DNA of 64,000 nucleotides from Ligula intestinalis. Lineage: Eukaryota; Platyhelminthes; Cestoda; Diphyllobothriidea; Diphyllobothriidae. The stretch spans positions 69,191,943 to 69,255,942 of the forward strand of contig JAYGXS010000001.1 in NCBI GenBank assembly GCA_036362985.1, written 5' to 3'. Shown in pieces: positions 59,914-64,000 of the stretch; the stretch's first letter is position 1; the number at the start of each line of letters is the position of its first letter. Both the position numbers and the translations under genes were made by a program. A model generated the notes under the pieces. The model had not been told where the DNA came from. It made no database searches and was given only the letters and a program-made list of their open reading frames with translations.

Positions 59914-61547
59914 ATCTAAATTTAATAAATGACTGGTAAGTCGATGATGTTGTGTTCATTCAACAAGCGATACCTCAGAAAACCATCACACATACAGGCA
60001 AAACAACTGATTCCCATGGATAAAAGACCCATAATCGGATGCATGTACACGCTCAAACTATTCTCAAATTAACTATAAGGAGACAATAAGGCGGAGAGAA
60101 AGCTAGACCTTTGAGGATGCAAAAAGAAGTTTTCATGCCTACGGGCTTATGGGTTATCAAACAAAATGGGTGAAAATTCTCAATGGAGTTCCTTAACTCA
60201 ACAAGTCACAGTCAAAACCCAAAGCTGACGGTTGACCCTAGATTCAGTAAGAATGTTATTCACACAGATGCGTATACACACAATCAGAAACAAATGTCAA
60301 TAAGAGAGGGAAATGGCAAAAGAAAAAAGAGAGAATAGTTGAAAAACCTTTATTTACATCGCGTTTGAAAAAATAAGATAAAAGGACAAAAGATATGCAC
60401 AGACTCACAAGAAAATATGGAGCAAAAAACAAATAATATGTACAGAAGCTGTAGAAACAGGGTCGGCGCGTGGCTAGCAGGACAATTGTGATTAAACCGA
60501 TTTTTCACTAAGGCGGTACTGTAGGAGCATCGGATCCTCCTGGAATAAAAAACACATCATCTTTCAATGCAAATGTACTAATAAAAGAAGAACAGCCTCT
60601 TAAGTAATACTTCTCAAATGTAACGAAAATTCGGACGCAGGAAAGGCACTGTCTGAGCTGGGTTTTGGCGGAAACAGGACTATTCCAAGACTTGACACGC
60701 AAACGTGACTGGCACAACTGGTACAACCGTCGATTCTAACAATGCCCACCATGTGCTCCACAGCGTGGTAAGAAAGGAACGGTCACTTACGCGTTGACTA
60801 GCTTTGAGTAAAAGCGGGCTTGCGGTGCACCTGTCGAAATCAGTATTTCCTCACCCACCTGTGCCGAGTGTCAAGACAAAGTCAAGAAACTCGGAGGCGG
60901 GATCGGGCGCAGGCGGTCAGAACAGCCATGCCTGACTCAGGAGCTAATGCAGTCTGACTCTCAGTCAGCCGATCAGCAACTTCAACCAAAAAACACTAGG
61001 GCTGACTGTGCAATCCGAGTAATCCTGCCAGTTAGCAACCCTTCAAGTCACGGCTTTTAGCGATTCATTATAACTCCAAGCGCGTCAGGTCGTTTCTGGT
61101 GAGGAACATGTACTGAGACATCGACTGCACTCCGTAGTCCCCACTCCCAAACACAATTCCACTGTCCGAGCCGGCTAGCGGACTGGTGCGGGGAATGGGT
61201 GCAGCTGCCCATATCTAATGACCTAGTCTGCGCGTGCCACATGCGTAACCTGGCACAAGGATTTTGCGAAAATGGGGTTTGGACGCTCACAGCTCACTTG
61301 TTTGAATGCCAGGGGTAATGTTAAAAAATAACAATGATAACCCCCAATCGGCCACTCCGCACAAACACAACTTTGACAGTTGAGAACCTTCCAAGGCACG
61401 ACGCTTAGCTCACCGGGATGGTCTCAAGCTCGGATCACACATGCAGCAGCGGAACCACGTGGAAAATGAGCCAAGGATCATACTTTTCTCTCAGCTGAGA
61501 GCTGCTGGTTGCAAACAAACTGTGACTGGTAGAGCTTGGAAAAGTAA
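59914..61547. other. Upstream of the CLC gene; no gene recognised
   Basis: It should contain the CLC promoter and 5' UTR, neither of which I can place. The right part holds dispersed repeat copy B (60850-61110). Confidence 0.45.
60850..61110. repeat. Dispersed repeat, copy B
   Basis: The matching partner is 39400-39800: gtgtcaagacaaagtcaaga, gactctcagtc, cttcaagtcacggcttttag and cattataactcc occur in the same order. Confidence 0.6.
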
Positions 61548-61943
61548 ATGAAGACCGTGATGGCTTGTATTTACCCGAAATATCACAGTACTAAAGAAGA
61601 TGCTGATAATTATTTTACTAAAGCAAAGAAGCGCTTGATTTTGACTTTAGTTAATAAGCGAAAAAAACTTTCAACTATAATATTAAGTCGTTCAAGCCAA
61701 TTTAGTTCCGAATTTACAGTAGACGCCACAATTCACGCAACATTTCAACATAGGCGAAAAATTGATACTCTTTTGCTAATCGGCATGGACTCAGGTTGTG
61801 ATACTGATTATCATGTAGTCTATTCTGAAGTTTATCCCATCATCATAGGATGCGGGCTTTTTAACGACCTTCGTTCTGACTACCAGCAAAAAGTATCTAT
61901 TTTAAAATCTGGCTACTTAAGCAGTATGCCTTTTTATCATTGA
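61548..61943 (+). CDS. Unassigned 131-codon frame in the foldback arm
   Basis: An open frame from ATG to tga, AT-rich, with KKRLILTLVNKRKKLS at the front and DTLLLIGMDSGCDTDYHVVY in the middle. I recognise no domain. The second half is repeated inverted at 62500-62700, where it is broken by a stop and a deletion. The frame may be a piece of the coding region of an unknown mobile element rather than a host gene. Confidence 0.35.
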   Translation: MKTVMACIYPKYHSTKEDADNYFTKAKKRLILTLVNKRKKLSTIILSRSSQFSSEFTVDATIHATFQHRRKIDTLLLIGMDSGCDTDYHVVYSEVYPIIIGCGLFNDLRSDYQQKVSILKSGYLSSMPFYH

Positions 61944-62705
61944 TTTTGACTGTCTTTAAAAATTCAAATATATTTTATGGAAAAATGCGCGAAAAATATA
62001 TTTCTTGTACTTGTTTGACAGCAAATTACGCCTTCTTTAAATTTTATACTCAAAGAAAGGGTACCTTTCGGTAATAAAAAATAAGCTAATTATGAGCTTT
62101 TTTACAATTGTGAGGTGTTTATTCATAGTACATCGTATCCGCCAATTTAATAATCCTGCCTATACTGGGCAAAATATGTTCCACATCTATTTCAATATTT
62201 TATGACAACTATGTGACTCCTTCCTCAAACAGTAGGCGAAAACGTACTTTTCCTTAAACAGGATGTACACAGTGCATAGTGTTTGAATTTTGAATTCGAA
62301 TGTAGCAGTCACTAGGTTAGAAAATTATTCGGCAAATGAGTAACTTTTTTAAAACCAAAAGCTACCCTTTCTTTGGGTATAAAATGGAAAGAAGGCGTAA
62401 TTTGCTGTCAAACAAGTACAAGAAATATTTGTTCGTGCATGTTTTCCATAAAATATATTTGAATTTATAAGTGCAGTCAAAATCAATGATAAAAAGGCAT
62501 ACTACTTAAGTAGCTAGTTTTTTGCCGGTAGTCAGAACGAAGTTCATTAAAAAGCCCATATTCTATGATGATGGAATAAACTTCAGAATAGACTACACGA
62601 TAATCAGTACCACAACCTGAGTCGATACCGATTAGCAAAAGAGTATCAATTTTTCGCCTATGTCAAAATGTTGCGTGAATTGTGGCGTATACTGTACTTC
62701 GTCCA
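61717..62705. mobile_element. Foldback element / large imperfect palindrome
   Basis: Bases 61717-62095 and 62335-62705 are inverted copies, judged by eye at roughly nine in ten matching, separated by about 240 bases. Shared words include acgccacaattcacgcaac, aggcgaaaaattgatactc, tcattgattttgact and gacagcaaattacgccttct. One arm has a short deletion. No target duplication was identified. Confidence 0.85.
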
Positions 62706-64000
62706 AATAATATCGAAACAAAGGATATTAAGCGGTAGCCTTTCTTTACTGATATGGTAGGTGACCATATTTGTCCTAGAAGCATCTACTGGATAAGGGA
62801 CGCCATAGGCAAAATACGCAGACAGGTCTGCTACCGCTCATTGACCATGTCTCTGATGAAAAATCCGCGACGGATCTGGAAACATCAGGAGAATAAAAGT
62901 ATTGTCCCAGCGATCGAGTAGTCTTCTCCTCAATTGCTTCCTGGGACTCGCATGTTTGCTTGTATTGGGAACTGGTTTGTAAATGGAATCCCCAAACCAT
63001 GGCAAACATGGAATAAATATTCCAACCGGCATAAAAACATATATGACAAACGTAAGGTCTATGACGACTTCGAAAACAGTCGAGCCCTTGAAATCAAGCC
63101 GGCATTTTTTTTCTCTGTGAATATTTAACCATTTTTCACAGTTCATGAGCAAACTTGTCTGTTTCCCCGAAAACAGTGACTACCCTTTCGTCGCCAGCAT
63201 TACTCAATGACGCCCTCAATCGACAATAACAGCAGGTCTTCAAATTATTTGAACAAGAAATAACTAGCGAATAAAATAACGGATTCTGAGATGCTGACTG
63301 CTTTCTGGAGGATAATTCACCTTGACGCATAAATGGGAAAACTGCATCACGGATGTTTTCCCGACTACTCTGCTTTAAGCTCGTTTTTGCTGGATGAAAA
63401 ACTGCGTTGCTTACCCACCTGATCCGTAAATAGGGCACGAGCTCAAAGCGTAATAGGGAAGTCAGACACTGCTTAAACGCACCCTACTTATTTACAGTAT
63501 TTGGACATAGACATGCTCGAAAGATACTTGACATGCACGTAAATACGGATGAAGAAAACTATTTTTCGATAGAGTATCACACTTCGCGATTGATATACGA
63601 AGTTTAACTCGCTAGTGCTGTGACGCCAACTTTCTCTGCACATCTAATAATAAAGCCACTTTGTTCCACAGTTACATATTTTTCGACTAATTCCACCCAT
63701 ACCTCTCGTTATTTGTCCAGCCGTAAAATTTGACCACCTTACCAATGTTCGTAATAGCATGCCCTCGCACTTTTCGCTGGATCAAGACACGAGTGACCAA
63801 TGATCGCGCTAACTTAGAAGGTTTGCCCTCCGCTCCCCATAAGGAGATAGCTTTTTAGAATAAGCATGTCTGCGGAATGTTATTTTAACAATAGTGTCAT
63901 CTAATATGCAGCTGGTCTGGTCAATCTGTCATGTAATTTTATTCAAACGCATTTGAACTTGTGATCGTAATAATCGCAATTATTCAAAATTTGGCGAAAA
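62706..64000. other. No gene recognised
   Basis: Overlapping frames on both strands at 62776-63150 and 63136-63438 have no clear domain. Nothing else is seen to the window end. Confidence 0.4.

Noticed and set aside
62838..63110. A - strand frame with FKGSTVF and PVGIFIPCL resembling the [11 protein letters not shown] and TGLFIPSL blocks.
   Set aside because: The spacing differs by about seven residues, the following helix does not match, and there is no splice context. Chance hydrophobic similarity is more likely than a duplicated CLC exon.

Overview
This window is eukaryotic nuclear DNA, most likely from a flatworm (Platyhelminthes), possibly a tapeworm with a large, repeat-rich genome. 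The evidence is three animal-type intron-split genes (with introns as small as 36 bp) set in a dense background of decayed retroelements: CR1-like LINEs, Ty3/Gypsy, a Penelope-like GIY-YIG element and tRNA-derived SINEs. The class-level assignment is inference. I saw no bacterial operons, rRNA or CRISPR arrays.

Three host genes can be assembled exon by exon with consistent reading phase. (1) 4478-14961, + strand: trichoplein (TCHP), 7 exons, 510 codons, apparently complete. It is a coiled-coil centrosome/ciliary-base protein. (2) 15785-17901, - strand: the helicase half of the mitochondrial replicative helicase Twinkle (TWNK), 6 exons, with the stop codon present and the 5' exons not found. 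It lies tail-to-tail with TCHP, 823 bp apart, and its last intron is of the GC-AG type. (3) 36510-59913, - strand: an intracellular CLC chloride/proton exchanger of the CLCN3/4/5 group, 14 exons, 803 codons, apparently complete, with both key glutamates and two CBS domains.

Layout. 1-2660: LINE 5' half on the - strand (ORF1-like region plus endonuclease). 2.7-4.5 kb: no gene seen. 4.5-15 kb: TCHP, whose introns carry a palindromic MITE, a LINE 3' end and a SINE. 15.8-17.9 kb: TWNK. 18-19.3 kb: no gene recognised. 19.3-20.5 kb: LINE RT half, - strand. 20.6-22.5 kb: broken DNA-transposon-like gene. 24.4-27.1 kb: broken LINE with ORF1, endonuclease and RT, + strand. 27.2-27.8 kb: Ty3/Gypsy integrase relic. 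28.7-29 kb: second type of endonuclease relic. 30.4-33.6 kb: SINEs and LTR-element debris. 36.5-59.9 kb: CLC gene, with an inverted pair of MITEs, Penelope-like fragments and SINEs in its introns. 60.8-61.1 kb: repeat shared with 39.4-39.8 kb. 61.7-62.7 kb: a roughly 1 kb foldback palindrome carrying an open reading frame.

The host genes are not functionally linked. The more unusual signals are the SINE family with a hammerhead-like core, the Penelope-like element with inverted flanks, the foldback with a coding arm, and the very small or non-canonical introns.
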